From positions 1 to 12,529 of the forward strand of contig DASRMF010000075.1 of NCBI GenBank assembly GCA_035648055.1: a stretch of DNA of 12,529 bases. Reading direction: 5' to 3'. Source of the DNA: Sediminicultor sp035648055. Lineage in GTDB: Bacteria; Atribacterota; Phoenicimicrobiia; Phoenicimicrobiales; Phoenicimicrobiaceae. The position numbers and the translations under genes are program-made. Position 1 is the stretch's first letter. Every line of letters starts with the position of its first letter. Positions 1-7,077 of the stretch are shown in pieces. The notes beneath the pieces were generated by a model. The model was not told the DNA's origin. It made no database searches and saw nothing but the letters and a program-made list of their open reading frames with translations.

Positions 1-855
1 GTAGACAGGAAATGCAGCGAAATCGTAGGGAATCCCAATGACCCTCAACCACTTAGTATCATCACTCAGTTTGTCGATTTCCTGGAAAATAACCGGCAGA
101 GCGGGTTAAAAGGATTAAAAGAATTTCAAAAATACGCGGCACCCTATTTTAAAGAATCTGTGCATAAAATGGCATCAACAGAAAACATTGTGCTGGATGA
201 CCTTCCTGCTTCTATCCTGGATAGATATGCCAACAAAAATCGGGCTCAATTCTTAATAACTATCTTCCCTTCAGGAAATATGTGGACAGATTTAAACTTC
301 CTTCAGCGGTTTACCAGCGATTTGAATAGAATCAGTGATAAAGCAACCGGGATGCCTCCGGTAATGCAAGAACTTTTCCGAGTGATAGGCAATGACGGAA
401 AAAATGCAGCGATTCTTACTGTTCTCGTTGTATTTTTATTATTATGGCTCGATTTTCGCAGTTTCAAATACGCTACTATCGCTATGATACCCCTGGTAGC
501 CGGAGTGATTTGGATGGTTGGGTTAATGCATTTAGTCGGTATGCAGCTTACTGTAGTTAACGTCATGGCATTACCAATGATTCTCGGAATTGGTATTGAT
601 GATGGGGTACATATTGTTCATCGCTGGCGCATTGAAGGCAGAGGAAAAGTAAATAAAATCTTTGCCAGTACCGGAAAGGCTATTCTTCTTACCAGTGCTA
701 CCACAATGTTAGCCTTTGGCTCTTTGGTATTTTCTATCTGGCGCGGATTCGGTAGTCTTGGTGCAGCTATGTTCATCGGTGTTGGTGCATGTTTCCTCTC
801 CACAGTCATCATTTTATCGGGTATTATCGGATTTTTAGAAAGAAAAAATAAATAA
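1..855 (+). CDS. RND/MMPL-superfamily exporter, C-terminal part (5' end outside window)
   Basis: The reading frame is open from base 1 to the TAA at 853-855, giving 284 visible residues, so the gene starts upstream; the ATG at 160 is only an internal methionine. The first ~130 residues are soluble and resemble the end of a periplasmic/extracellular loop domain. Five hydrophobic helices follow at about 135-151, 158-180, 186-206, 227-247 and 252-279, ending in a short charged tail (ERKNK). The third helix carries GIGIDDGVH with an acidic pair, the proton-relay type motif of RND/MMPL transporters, followed by HRWR. This is the second membrane half of a proton-driven exporter in the cytoplasmic membrane. 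Some relatives export lipids or hopanoids (HpnN-like), but the substrate cannot be read from this fragment. No convincing terminator follows it. The family is confident, the substrate unknown. Confidence 0.85.
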   Translation, partial: VDRKCSEIVGNPNDPQPLSIITQFVDFLENNRQSGLKGLKEFQKYAAPYFKESVHKMASTENIVLDDLPASILDRYANKNRAQFLITIFPSGNMWTDLNFLQRFTSDLNRISDKATGMPPVMQELFRVIGNDGKNAAILTVLVVFLLLWLDFRSFKYATIAMIPLVAGVIWMVGLMHLVGMQLTVVNVMALPMILGIGIDDGVHIVHRWRIEGRGKVNKIFASTGKAILLTSATTMLAFGSLVFSIWRGFGSLGAAMFIGVGACFLSTVIILSGIIGFLERKNK

Positions 856-918
856 AACAAAACCCGAGAGGACTTCACTGTTTCACTCCTCACAAGGACA
901 TATAAACTTTTTAACCAC

Positions 919-947
919 TTGACAACTATAGCGTTATATCGTAATAT
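919..947 (+). promoter_or_regulatory. Sigma-70 type promoter for the CoA-persulfide reductase/ArsR unit
   Basis: A perfect -35 hexamer TTGACA (919-924) is followed, after exactly 17 bases, by TAATAT (942-947), one mismatch from the -10 consensus. It lies 42 bases upstream of the start codon at 990 and points into the gene. A Shine-Dalgarno AAAAGGGG at 973-980 sits 9 bases before that ATG. This is the clearest promoter in the window. Transcription probably starts near 954-956. Confidence 0.75.
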
Positions 948-963
948 ATGGATATTGTGATAT
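936..963 (+). promoter_or_regulatory. Possible repressor operator overlapping the -10 box
   Basis: ATATC (936-940) and GATAT (951-955) form an inverted repeat around the -10 hexamer, and a second GATAT follows at 959-963 as a direct repeat. ArsR-family repressors often bind AT-rich imperfect palindromes over the promoter. The ArsR gene at the end of this transcription unit is the natural candidate ligand-responsive repressor. The arms are short and AT-rich sequence makes such repeats by chance, so this is tentative. Confidence 0.3.
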
Positions 964-989
964 TTTTCACTTAAAAGGGGTAAATAGCC

Positions 990-3473
990 ATGAAAGTAAT
1001 CGTTGTAGGAGGAGTTGCCGGAGGAGCAAGTGCGGCTGCCCGTCTGAGGCGTCTTGATGAAAATGCAGAAATAATTATTTTAGAAAGAGGGCAATATATT
1101 TCCTACGCCAATTGCGGTCTTCCCTATTATATCGGTGAGGTAATTAAAAAAAAGGATAACCTGGTGGTTCAGTCACCTGAGGATATGAAAAAAAGATTTA
1201 ATATCGATGTAAGAATCTTAAATGAAGTTAAAAATATTGATACCGAAAAAAAACAAGTTGAAATTTATGATATTAAAAACAAGAAAAACTATAGAGAAAA
1301 TTACGATAAACTGATTCTTTCTCCTGGAGCGATCCCCATTAAACCTCCCATTAAAGGATTTGACTCTCCTAACGTATTTACCTTGAGAGACATACCAGAT
1401 ACCCTGGCCATCAAAAATTTTGTTGATGATCATAATCCTAAAAGCGCTGTGGTAGTGGGCGCAGGCTTCATCGGGATGGAACTGGTAGAAAATCTTCATA
1501 GAAGGGGAATGGCCATTACCATAGTTGAATTAGCAGAACAGGTATTAGCCCCTCTGGACAGTGAAATGGCTGCCCTGATTCAGCAACATCTGAAAGAGAA
1601 GAAGGTAGAATTTTATCTAAACGATGAAGTAAAAGAAGTAGAACATCGGGAGATATTTTCCCTGGTTAAACTCGGTAGTGGAAGAGAAATAAAAACCGAT
1701 ATGGTTTTAATCGGCATAGGAGTACGCCCTGAAGTCACTCTGGCAAAAGGAGCAGGCTTAGAAATCGGCGAAAGAGGCGGCATAAAAGTAGACCGTTTTT
1801 TAAAAACTTCTAACCCCGATATCTATGCGGTTGGTGATGCCATCGAAGTGGTAGATTATATTAACGGAAATCCTACCCTTATCCCTCTTGCCGGACCGGC
1901 TAATAAACAGGGAAGAATTGCAGCTAATAATATTTGCGGAATAGCTGAAGGATATGAAGGGACTCAAGGCACTTCCATATTAAAAGTATTTGATATGACT
2001 GTAGCAGCTACCGGGAATAATGAAAAATTGCTCAAAAGATTGAAGATCCCTTATGGAAAATCTTTTACTCATTCTTCGTCTCATGCCGGATATTATCCCG
2101 AAGCCCTTCCCTTATCTGTTAAACTTATCTTTTCACCGGGTAATGGAAATATTTTAGGAGCCCAGATAGTAGGTTACGATGGAGTAGATAAAAGAATAGA
2201 TGTTATCGCCACAGCAATACGGGCCGGAATGACGGTCTATGATTTAGAAAAATTGGAACTGGCCTACGCCCCACCCTATTCCTCGGCTAAAGACCCGGTA
2301 AATATGGCCGGATATGTGGCTTCCAATATCTTAAAGGGAGACAGTGCTATAATCCACTGGCATGATATAAATAAATTAGACCGAGAAAAAACTGTCCTGA
2401 TAGATGTGAGAACACCTGAAGAATTTAGCCTGGGCACCATTAAGGGAGCAAAAAATATTCCGGTTGATGAATTAAGAAATAGGTTAAGCGAAATCCCTCA
2501 AGACCGGGAGATTATCATCTTCTGTCAGGTAGGTTTGAGAGGTTATCTTGCGTGCAGAATCTTAAGACAAAAAGGATTCAAAAATATTAAAAATCTCAGT
2601 GGCGGATACAAAACTTACTTTCCGGCAGTTCAAAAACAAGACAATCCGGACATTTATCAATACGAAAAAATAGAAAAATCAGACTTGATCAAAGCAAGTG
2701 AACTTTCTTCTGTTTCAGAAGAGACGGATATAAAAGCTAAAATTAAATTAGATGCCTGTGGCCTTCAATGTCCCGGACCGATTATAAAAGTATTTAAGGG
2801 AATAAACGAAATGAAAGAAGGAGAAGTATTAGAAATAAGTGCAACAGACCCGGCTTTTGGTATTGACCTGGAATCCTGGTGCAAGCGTACCGGCAACCAA
2901 CTACTAAGAATAATAAGAGAAGGAACAACCACCAGAGCCTGGATTAAAAAAGGGAGTAAACAAATAATGGATAATTTGGAAAATAAAGAAATAAAAAGTA
3001 GTGGTAACGATAAAACTCTGGTTGTCTTTAGCGACAACCTGGATAAAGCTATTGCCTCTTTTATCATCGCCAATGGAGCTGCTGCTATGGGGAGAAAGGT
3101 TACCATGTTCTTTACATTCTGGGGACTTAATATTTTGAGAAAACCCACCGGTGAAAATGTAAAAAAAGATTTTTTGGGACGGATGTTTGGGATGATGATG
3201 CCCAAGGGTTCTCAAAAATTAAAACTCTCCCAGATGAGCATGGGCGGTTTGGGCGGAAAGATGATAAGATACATTATGAAAAAAAATAACGCTCTCTCTC
3301 TAGAGGAATCAATAGAACAAGCCATGGAGCAAGGGATAAAAATTATTGCCTGTAATATGTCCATGGATTTAATGGGTATCAAAAAAGAAGAGCTTGTAGA
3401 TGGGATAGAAATAGGAGGAGTAGCCACCTATCTTGCTGCCGCAGAAACAGCAGATACCAATTTATTTATCTAA
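990..3473 (+). CDS. CoA-disulfide/CoA-persulfide reductase fused to rhodanese, TusA and DsrE2-like domains
   Basis: This 827-residue protein joins four sulfur-handling modules. Residues 1-445 are a flavin- and NAD(P)H-dependent CoA-disulfide reductase: FAD loop GGVAGGASAA at 7-16, active-site Cys42 in NCGLPYY, a second nucleotide loop VVGAGFIGME at 155-164, and the FAD-contact VGDA at 281-284. Residues about 455-545 are a rhodanese with catalytic Cys512 (FCQVGLRG). Residues about 583-655 are TusA with CGLQCPGP (Cys590, Cys594). Residues about 675-827 are DsrE2-like, with Cys788 in IIACNMSMD. From family knowledge, the first module reduces CoA-S-SH or CoA disulfide and the others pass persulfide sulfur between cysteines. 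The likely role is cytoplasmic sulfur reduction, persulfide detoxification or sulfur trafficking. All four catalytic cysteines are present. It shares a promoter with the ArsR gene 30 bases downstream. The exact physiological substrate is inferred. Confidence 0.93.
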   Translation: MKVIVVGGVAGGASAAARLRRLDENAEIIILERGQYISYANCGLPYYIGEVIKKKDNLVVQSPEDMKKRFNIDVRILNEVKNIDTEKKQVEIYDIKNKKNYRENYDKLILSPGAIPIKPPIKGFDSPNVFTLRDIPDTLAIKNFVDDHNPKSAVVVGAGFIGMELVENLHRRGMAITIVELAEQVLAPLDSEMAALIQQHLKEKKVEFYLNDEVKEVEHREIFSLVKLGSGREIKTDMVLIGIGVRPEVTLAKGAGLEIGERGGIKVDRFLKTSNPDIYAVGDAIEVVDYINGNPTLIPLAGPANKQGRIAANNICGIAEGYEGTQGTSILKVFDMTVAATGNNEKLLKRLKIPYGKSFTHSSSHAGYYPEALPLSVKLIFSPGNGNILGAQIVGYDGVDKRIDVIATAIRAGMTVYDLEKLELAYAPPYSSAKDPVNMAGYVASNILKGDSAIIHWHDINKLDREKTVLIDVRTPEEFSLGTIKGAKNIPVDELRNRLSEIPQDREIIIFCQVGLRGYLACRILRQKGFKNIKNLSGGYKTYFPAVQKQDNPDIYQYEKIEKSDLIKASELSSVSEETDIKAKIKLDACGLQCPGPIIKVFKGINEMKEGEVLEISATDPAFGIDLESWCKRTGNQLLRIIREGTTTRAWIKKGSKQIMDNLENKEIKSSGNDKTLVVFSDNLDKAIASFIIANGAAAMGRKVTMFFTFWGLNILRKPTGENVKKDFLGRMFGMMMPKGSQKLKLSQMSMGGLGGKMIRYIMKKNNALSLEESIEQAMEQGIKIIACNMSMDLMGIKKEELVDGIEIGGVATYLAAAETADTNLFI

Positions 3474-3488
3474 ATAAAAATAACAAGT

Positions 3489-3496
3489 AAGGTGAT
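3489..3496 (+). promoter_or_regulatory. Shine-Dalgarno site that sets the arsR start
   Basis: AAGGTGAT matches the anti-Shine-Dalgarno tail of 16S rRNA and ends 7 bases before the ATG at 3504. The in-frame GTG at 3492 lies inside this site and so is unlikely to be the start. Confidence 0.6.
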
Positions 3497-3503
3497 TAAT
3501 TAT

Positions 3504-3776
3504 ATGGAAAATAAATCAAAATTTATCCAAAAAAGTGAACTGCTAAAAGCACTTGCCCATCCTACAAGACTGTGCATTATAAAGGGTCTTATAGAAAAAG
3601 AGAGCAATGTAACCACTATTCAGGAATGCCTTGATTTGCCTCAATCAACTGTATCTCAGCATCTTTCTAAATTAAAAGCTACGGGGATTATAAAGGGTGA
3701 ACGCAAAGGGTTGGAAATATCTTATCAGGTTATAAATGAAGATATTAGAAAGATTATTAAAATATTATTTCCTTAA
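3504..3776 (+). CDS. ArsR-family winged-helix transcriptional repressor
   Basis: The protein has 90 residues from the ATG at 3504; a GTG at 3492 would add four. The small ArsR winged-helix fold is recognisable: KALAHPTRLCIIKGL at about 14-28 (helix 2 signature HPTRL), recognition helix PQSTVSQHLSKLKATGII at about 46-63, and a wing around GERKGLEISYQV. The classic arsenic/metal box ELCVC is absent. Two cysteines, Cys24 in helix 2 and Cys42 just before the recognition helix, are the only ones present. ArsR proteins of the BigR/SqrR/YgaV group sense persulfides through a cysteine pair, and the location directly behind a persulfide-reductase fusion suggests a similar sulfur-sensing role. However, the cysteine positions do not obviously match the SqrR/BigR pair, so the inducer remains inferred. 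It probably autoregulates the promoter at 919-947. Confidence 0.9.
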   Translation: MENKSKFIQKSELLKALAHPTRLCIIKGLIEKESNVTTIQECLDLPQSTVSQHLSKLKATGIIKGERKGLEISYQVINEDIRKIIKILFP

Positions 3777-3787
3777 ATCTACGTGAT

Positions 3788-3822
3788 AAAAAGGGGATGG
3801 GTATTTTACCTATCCCCTTTTT
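3788..3822. terminator. Bidirectional intrinsic terminator between arsR and typA
   Basis: A 16-bp stem (3788-3803 pairing with 3807-3822, one G-U pair, loop TTT) has a GC-rich core GGGGAT/ATCCCC and is flanked by A and T runs on both sides. It sits 11 bases after the arsR stop on the plus strand and 5 bases after the typA stop on the minus strand, so it can end both convergent transcripts. Confidence 0.88.
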
Positions 3823-3827
3823 ATATA

Positions 3828-5651
3828 TTAACTAACCTTTAAACCTTTAACCCGCTGAAGACGAGAATGATGGTCCAGAAGTTTTTTCCGCAAACGAATA
3901 TTAGAAGGAGTAATCTCCAATAATTCATCCTCCTGGATATAATCCAATGCCTGTTCCAAAGAAAACTGACGAGGTTTCTCTAAGCGCAAGGATTCATCAG
4001 ACCCACTTGCACGCATATTGGTAATGTGCTTTTTCTTGCATACATTAACTTCCATATCATCGCTTCTTTTATTTTCTCCTACGATCATTCCCTGGTAAAC
4101 TTCTGTAACCGGGCACACAAATAACGTTCCTCTCCCCTGAGCATTATGAAGACCAAAGGTACTGGTTATACCGCTTTCGAAGGCAACTAATACTCCCCGA
4201 GAACGAGTAGGGATAGGCCCCTTGTATGGCTGATAATTAAGAAAGATATGATGCATTATTCCTTTACCTTTTGTTTTGGTAAGAAATTCATCCCGAAAAC
4301 CGATTAACCCCCTGGCCGAAATTTCAAATTCAAGCCGCAATTGATCAGAAGAAAATTCAACCATATTAACCAACTCCGCCCTTCTCTTTCCGCAAATTTC
4401 CATAACTACTCCCAGGCTATCTTTAGGAATATCACAGGTCATAAGTTCTATAGGTTCACATTTCGCTCCCTTAATATTTTTAAAAATAACCTTGGGTTTG
4501 GAAACCTGAAATTCGTATCCTTCGCGGCGCATTTTTTCAATGAGAATAGAAAGATGAAGCTCTCCTCTTCCTGAAACGTGAAAAGTATCTATAGATTCTG
4601 CTTCTTCGACTCTAAGGCTCACGTTGGTTTCAACTTCCTTAAAAAGACGCTCTCTTAAATGGCGGGAGGTGACAAATTTTCCTTCCCGGCCACCAAAAGG
4701 GCTATCATTAACAGTAAAATCTACAGTCAAAGTAGGTTCATCTATTTTTATTTTAGCTAAGGCCTCGGGTTTTTCTTTACAAGCTATTGTCTCTCCAATA
4801 TTAGCTTCGCTAATTCCCGCTATAGCCACAATCTCTCCGGCATCAGCTCTCTTTACTTCTTTTCTTTTTAATCCTTCGAAAAGATAAAGTTTTACTACTT
4901 TACTAAATACCTGACTTTTATCCCGCTTGATTAAAATGACTGTTTCTCCCTCCTGAATTTCTCCTCGACTAATAAGTCCGATTGCTATCTTCCCCACATA
5001 ATCATCATAACCAAGATTGGTAATCAATAACTGTAAAGGAGAATTATATTCCACCAAAGGAGCAGGTATATATTTTAAAATAGTTAAAAAAAGAGGTGTT
5101 AAATTATCCTCTAAAGAATCAAGAGAAAAACCGGAAATGCCCGAACGGGCAGAAGTATAGATAACCGGAAAATCTATCTGCTCATCGTTAGCCCCTAATG
5201 AAATAAATAGGTCATAGATTTCGTTTAAAACTTCAGCAGGACGAGCATTAGGCCTGTCTATTTTGTTAATGACTACTATGGGAATAAGATTTAATTCCAT
5301 AGCTTTACGCAGTACAAACCGAGTTTGAGGCATAGGCCCTTCGAAAGCATCTACAATTAAAAGAACTCCGTTAACCATTCTCAAGATTCTCTCAACTTCT
5401 CCCCCAAAATCTGCATGACCCGGCGTATCCACGATATTAATTTTTATCCCCTGCCAATGGACTGAGGTATTTTTAGAAAGGATGGTAATCCCTCTTTCTC
5501 TTTCCAAATCATTAGAATCCATTACCCTTTCTTTTATCTCCTGGTTATCGCGAAAGGTACCGCTCTGCTTTAACATAGCATCTACCAGAGTAGTCTTACC
5601 ATGATCTACATGGGCAATAAGGGCGATATTTCTTATCTTTACAGCTTCCAT
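3828..5651 (-). CDS. typA: Ribosome-associated translational GTPase TypA/BipA
   Basis: At 607 residues this is the usual family length. GTPase motifs appear in order: AHVDHGKT (14-21, P-loop), RERGITI (51-57, switch I threonine), DTPGH (75-79), NKID (129-132) and SAR (167-169). A beta-barrel domain II (about 205-295), two EF-G-like alpha/beta domains (about 300-480) and the TypA-specific C-terminal domain (about 485-607, with NMRASGSDE at 545-553) follow. The protein binds the 70S ribosome in a GTP-dependent way and supports ribosome assembly and translation under stress and low temperature. The start is ATG at 5651 with AAAGGA about 10 bases upstream. It stands alone, with no operon partner in the window. 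No convincing promoter was found upstream. Nothing in the sequence looks degraded. Confidence 0.97.
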   Translation of the reverse strand: MEAVKIRNIALIAHVDHGKTTLVDAMLKQSGTFRDNQEIKERVMDSNDLERERGITILSKNTSVHWQGIKINIVDTPGHADFGGEVERILRMVNGVLLIVDAFEGPMPQTRFVLRKAMELNLIPIVVINKIDRPNARPAEVLNEIYDLFISLGANDEQIDFPVIYTSARSGISGFSLDSLEDNLTPLFLTILKYIPAPLVEYNSPLQLLITNLGYDDYVGKIAIGLISRGEIQEGETVILIKRDKSQVFSKVVKLYLFEGLKRKEVKRADAGEIVAIAGISEANIGETIACKEKPEALAKIKIDEPTLTVDFTVNDSPFGGREGKFVTSRHLRERLFKEVETNVSLRVEEAESIDTFHVSGRGELHLSILIEKMRREGYEFQVSKPKVIFKNIKGAKCEPIELMTCDIPKDSLGVVMEICGKRRAELVNMVEFSSDQLRLEFEISARGLIGFRDEFLTKTKGKGIMHHIFLNYQPYKGPIPTRSRGVLVAFESGITSTFGLHNAQGRGTLFVCPVTEVYQGMIVGENKRSDDMEVNVCKKKHITNMRASGSDESLRLEKPRQFSLEQALDYIQEDELLEITPSNIRLRKKLLDHHSRLQRVKGLKVS

Positions 5652-5760
5652 TATTTTGATTTCCTTTTATTTATTACTTTGTAAAATTGTATTGAACGTG
5701 CAAACATAGATTTTACCACAATTGGAAGCAATATACAAGAAAACTTTTTTCTCGTTTTTG

Positions 5761-5855
5761 CAGGAATTTTATTGTCAAAGGAGCAATCCTTTGTCGTAAA
5801 AAAAAGATTGTATTCCTGTTACCCGCTTTCGCAGGCACGAGTTTCATGGGAATGA
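5761..5855. repeat. Cluster of nested palindromes resembling a degenerate intergenic REP-like repeat
   Basis: CAGGAAT (5761-5767) pairs with ATTCCTG (5812-5818) around an internal hairpin CAAAGGA-GCAA-TCCTTTG (5776-5793). Next, ATTCC (5812-5816) can instead pair with GGAAT (5849-5853), enclosing CCCGC-TTTC-GCAGG (5822-5835, one mismatch). The second half recalls the widespread bacterial intergenic repeat whose core reads CCCGCTTTCGCGGGAATGAC, here in degraded form. It is not coding. Whether it recurs in this genome cannot be seen from the window. Confidence 0.4.
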
Positions 5856-5861
5856 CATAAA

Positions 5862-5898
5862 AAAATACGACAAGGGATGGGGTCCTATGTCGTATTTT
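5862..5898 (-). terminator. Intrinsic terminator of the ior-buk-ptb operon (distal)
   Basis: A perfect 11-bp stem, AAAATACGACA (5862-5872) with TGTCGTATTTT (5888-5898), extends by AGG/CCT across one bulged base, with an 8-base loop. Read on the minus strand the stem is followed by a run of seven T (opposite 5865-5859), the hallmark of an intrinsic terminator. It lies about 150 bases past the ptb stop codon. No plus-strand gene ends here. Confidence 0.72.
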
Positions 5899-6026
5899 AT
5901 TTCCTACAGCTTTTTATTTTTAAGAGCAATGCATCTTCCACTTTTTTGGTTATGTTTATGAAAACTACTCTTTTAGGAACATTAAACCATAATTTTTTTA
6001 TAGGATTTCATAAAGATTCTTTCCTT

Positions 6027-6047
6027 AAAAATAGGGACCCTATTTTT
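6027..6047 (-). terminator. Hairpin directly after the ptb stop codon, probable proximal terminator
   Basis: AAAAATAGGG and CCCTATTTTT flank a single central base, so a 9-bp stem with a GTC loop forms on the minus strand, followed by TTTTT. It overlaps the last base of the ptb TAA. The stem has only three G-C pairs, so it may be leaky, which would explain a stronger terminator farther on at 5862-5898. Confidence 0.5.
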
Positions 6048-6946
6048 TATTTACTACACAAGATAGAAAGGGCAATACAATTTAATTTCACATCACTTCT
6101 ATCTGCCCGGGAGGGTATTATTACCGGAAACCTTGTTCCCACTAATGTATGTCCTACCTGATAATTGGCATAATAGGTAAGTGCTTTGCCAAATATATTT
6201 CCAGAGGCAATATCAGGAACAATTAAGATATCTGCTTTGCCCGCCACCAGTGAGGTAATGCCTTTTTTTCGGGCAGCAAATTCTGAAATAGCATTATCTA
6301 ATGCTAGCGGTCCATCTATGATGCAACCGGTAATCTGCTTTCTTTCATTCATTTTGGAAATCATCCCTGCCTTAATGGTCTCTTCCATATCGGGATTTAT
6401 AGTTTCTACTGCAGCTAAAAGAGCGACTTTGGGAATTTCTATTCCCAGTTTATGGGCAACTTCAACGGCATTATTTATAATTGCAATCAAAGTCTTTACA
6501 TCCGGTTTTAGGTTTACTCCCCCATCACTCATTAATACCAATTTGGGATTCTCTTCTCTTTTATCTTCAAAGATAAAAACATCACTGACGATTTTATCAG
6601 TCCTTAAACCCCATTCTTTATTTAACACCGCTTTTAAAAGGGTAGCAGTTTTAATTTTCCCTTTAAGGAGTGTACCTCCTTCTTTTACCTTCTCTACTGC
6701 CAGGCGTGCTTTTTCTAAATCATCCTTTGCTTCAATAATCTCTTTTACAAAATTACTTTCGCCTAATAAAGAAATGGACTTTTCAATTTCTGCTTTATCC
6801 CCCACTAAAATTCCTTCTCCAAATCCATAGTCATAACAATCTTTTAGGGCTTTTAAGGTTTCAATATCTTCTCCACCGGCAACGATAATTTTTTCTCTTC
6901 CTTTAGTTTTTAGATTAGCAAATAATTCTTTAAAGCTTTTTATCAT
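6047..6946 (-). CDS. ptb: Phosphate butyryltransferase-type acyl-CoA:phosphate acyltransferase
   Basis: This is a 299-residue member of the PTA/PTB phosphotransacylase family, the normal Ptb length. The family signature VPDIASGNIFGK is at 243-254, preceded by INPDMEETIKAGMI (183-196) and DGPLALDNA (211-219), and followed by VGHTLVGTRFPVIIPSR (264-280). It converts an acyl-CoA plus phosphate to an acyl phosphate plus CoA in the cytoplasm, handing the acyl phosphate to Buk. The start is ATG at 6946 with GGAGG (6954-6958) 7 bases upstream. It is the last gene of the operon, 131 bases after buk, with a repeat array in the gap. The usual clostridial order is ptb then buk; here it is reversed. No butyryl-CoA synthesis genes are nearby. 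With IorAB and an aminotransferase upstream, the physiological acyl group may be an aryl- or branched-chain acyl rather than butyryl (inference). Confidence 0.9.
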   Translation of the reverse strand: MIKSFKELFANLKTKGREKIIVAGGEDIETLKALKDCYDYGFGEGILVGDKAEIEKSISLLGESNFVKEIIEAKDDLEKARLAVEKVKEGGTLLKGKIKTATLLKAVLNKEWGLRTDKIVSDVFIFEDKREENPKLVLMSDGGVNLKPDVKTLIAIINNAVEVAHKLGIEIPKVALLAAVETINPDMEETIKAGMISKMNERKQITGCIIDGPLALDNAISEFAARKKGITSLVAGKADILIVPDIASGNIFGKALTYYANYQVGHTLVGTRFPVIIPSRADRSDVKLNCIALSILCSK

Positions 6947-6965
6947 TTATTAACCTCCAATGCAC

Positions 6966-7068
6966 AGATTACTACCATAGATTACATACACAGATTACGC
7001 AGATTATAGAACAGATTACTCAGATTTAGGATAGATTACACTAATTGAAATTCAGATTACACAGATTA
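6966..7068. repeat. Array of short degenerate AGATTA(C) direct repeats in the buk-ptb gap
   Basis: Eight exact copies of AGATTA start at 6966, 6979, 6992, 7001, 7013, 7033, 7054 and 7063, with one AGATTT at 7022. Most are preceded by C or T and followed by C, giving the unit CAGATTAC. Copy spacing is irregular (9-13 bases, once 21). The array occupies nearly all of the gap between two cotranscribed genes but stops short of the ptb ribosome site. There are no CRISPR-like spacers. Similar CACAGATTACACAGATTA tracts occur between genes in various bacteria without a known function. Confidence 0.75.
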
Positions 7069-7077
7069 AATTTTATT

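Larger units (their letters stand above)
5652..6046. other. Intergenic region between typA and ptb; no gene seen
   Basis: About 395 bases without a supportable coding sequence. From the typA side it holds the typA leader (5652-5760, AT-rich, no clear -35/-10 pair), a cluster of short palindromes (5761-5855), a good intrinsic terminator (5862-5898), a featureless AT-rich stretch (5899-6026) and a second hairpin abutting the ptb stop codon (6027-6047). An open frame on the plus strand from 5877 runs antisense into ptb, has no ribosome site, and was not accepted. Confidence 0.6.

Noticed and set aside
160..162. ATG at 160 as the start of the exporter gene
   Set aside because: The same frame is open to base 1 and there is no ribosome site before this ATG; the fragment is only the C-terminal half of a typical RND protein.
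868..891. GAGGA/TCCTC inverted repeat after the exporter gene as a terminator
   Set aside because: Only 5 base pairs with a 14-base loop and no following T-run.
2765..3205. Open frame of 146 codons on the minus strand
   Set aside because: Antisense to the TusA-DsrE2 part of the fusion gene; no motif or ribosome site supports it.
5773..5778. TTGACA on the minus strand as a typA -35 box
   Set aside because: The bases 16-18 further downstream (ACGAGA region) bear no resemblance to a -10 hexamer.
5877..6161. Open frame of 94 codons on the plus strand in the typA-ptb gap
   Set aside because: Half lies antisense to ptb, it begins inside the terminator hairpin, lacks a ribosome site, and has the phenylalanine-rich composition of translated AT-rich noise.
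6186..6830. Open frame of 214 codons on the plus strand
   Set aside because: It is fully antisense to ptb, which has clear family motifs and a strong ribosome site; the antisense translation shows no recognisable domain.
6966..7068. Repeat array as a CRISPR
   Set aside because: The unit is 6-8 bases with irregular 3-15 base gaps, far too short for CRISPR repeats and spacers.
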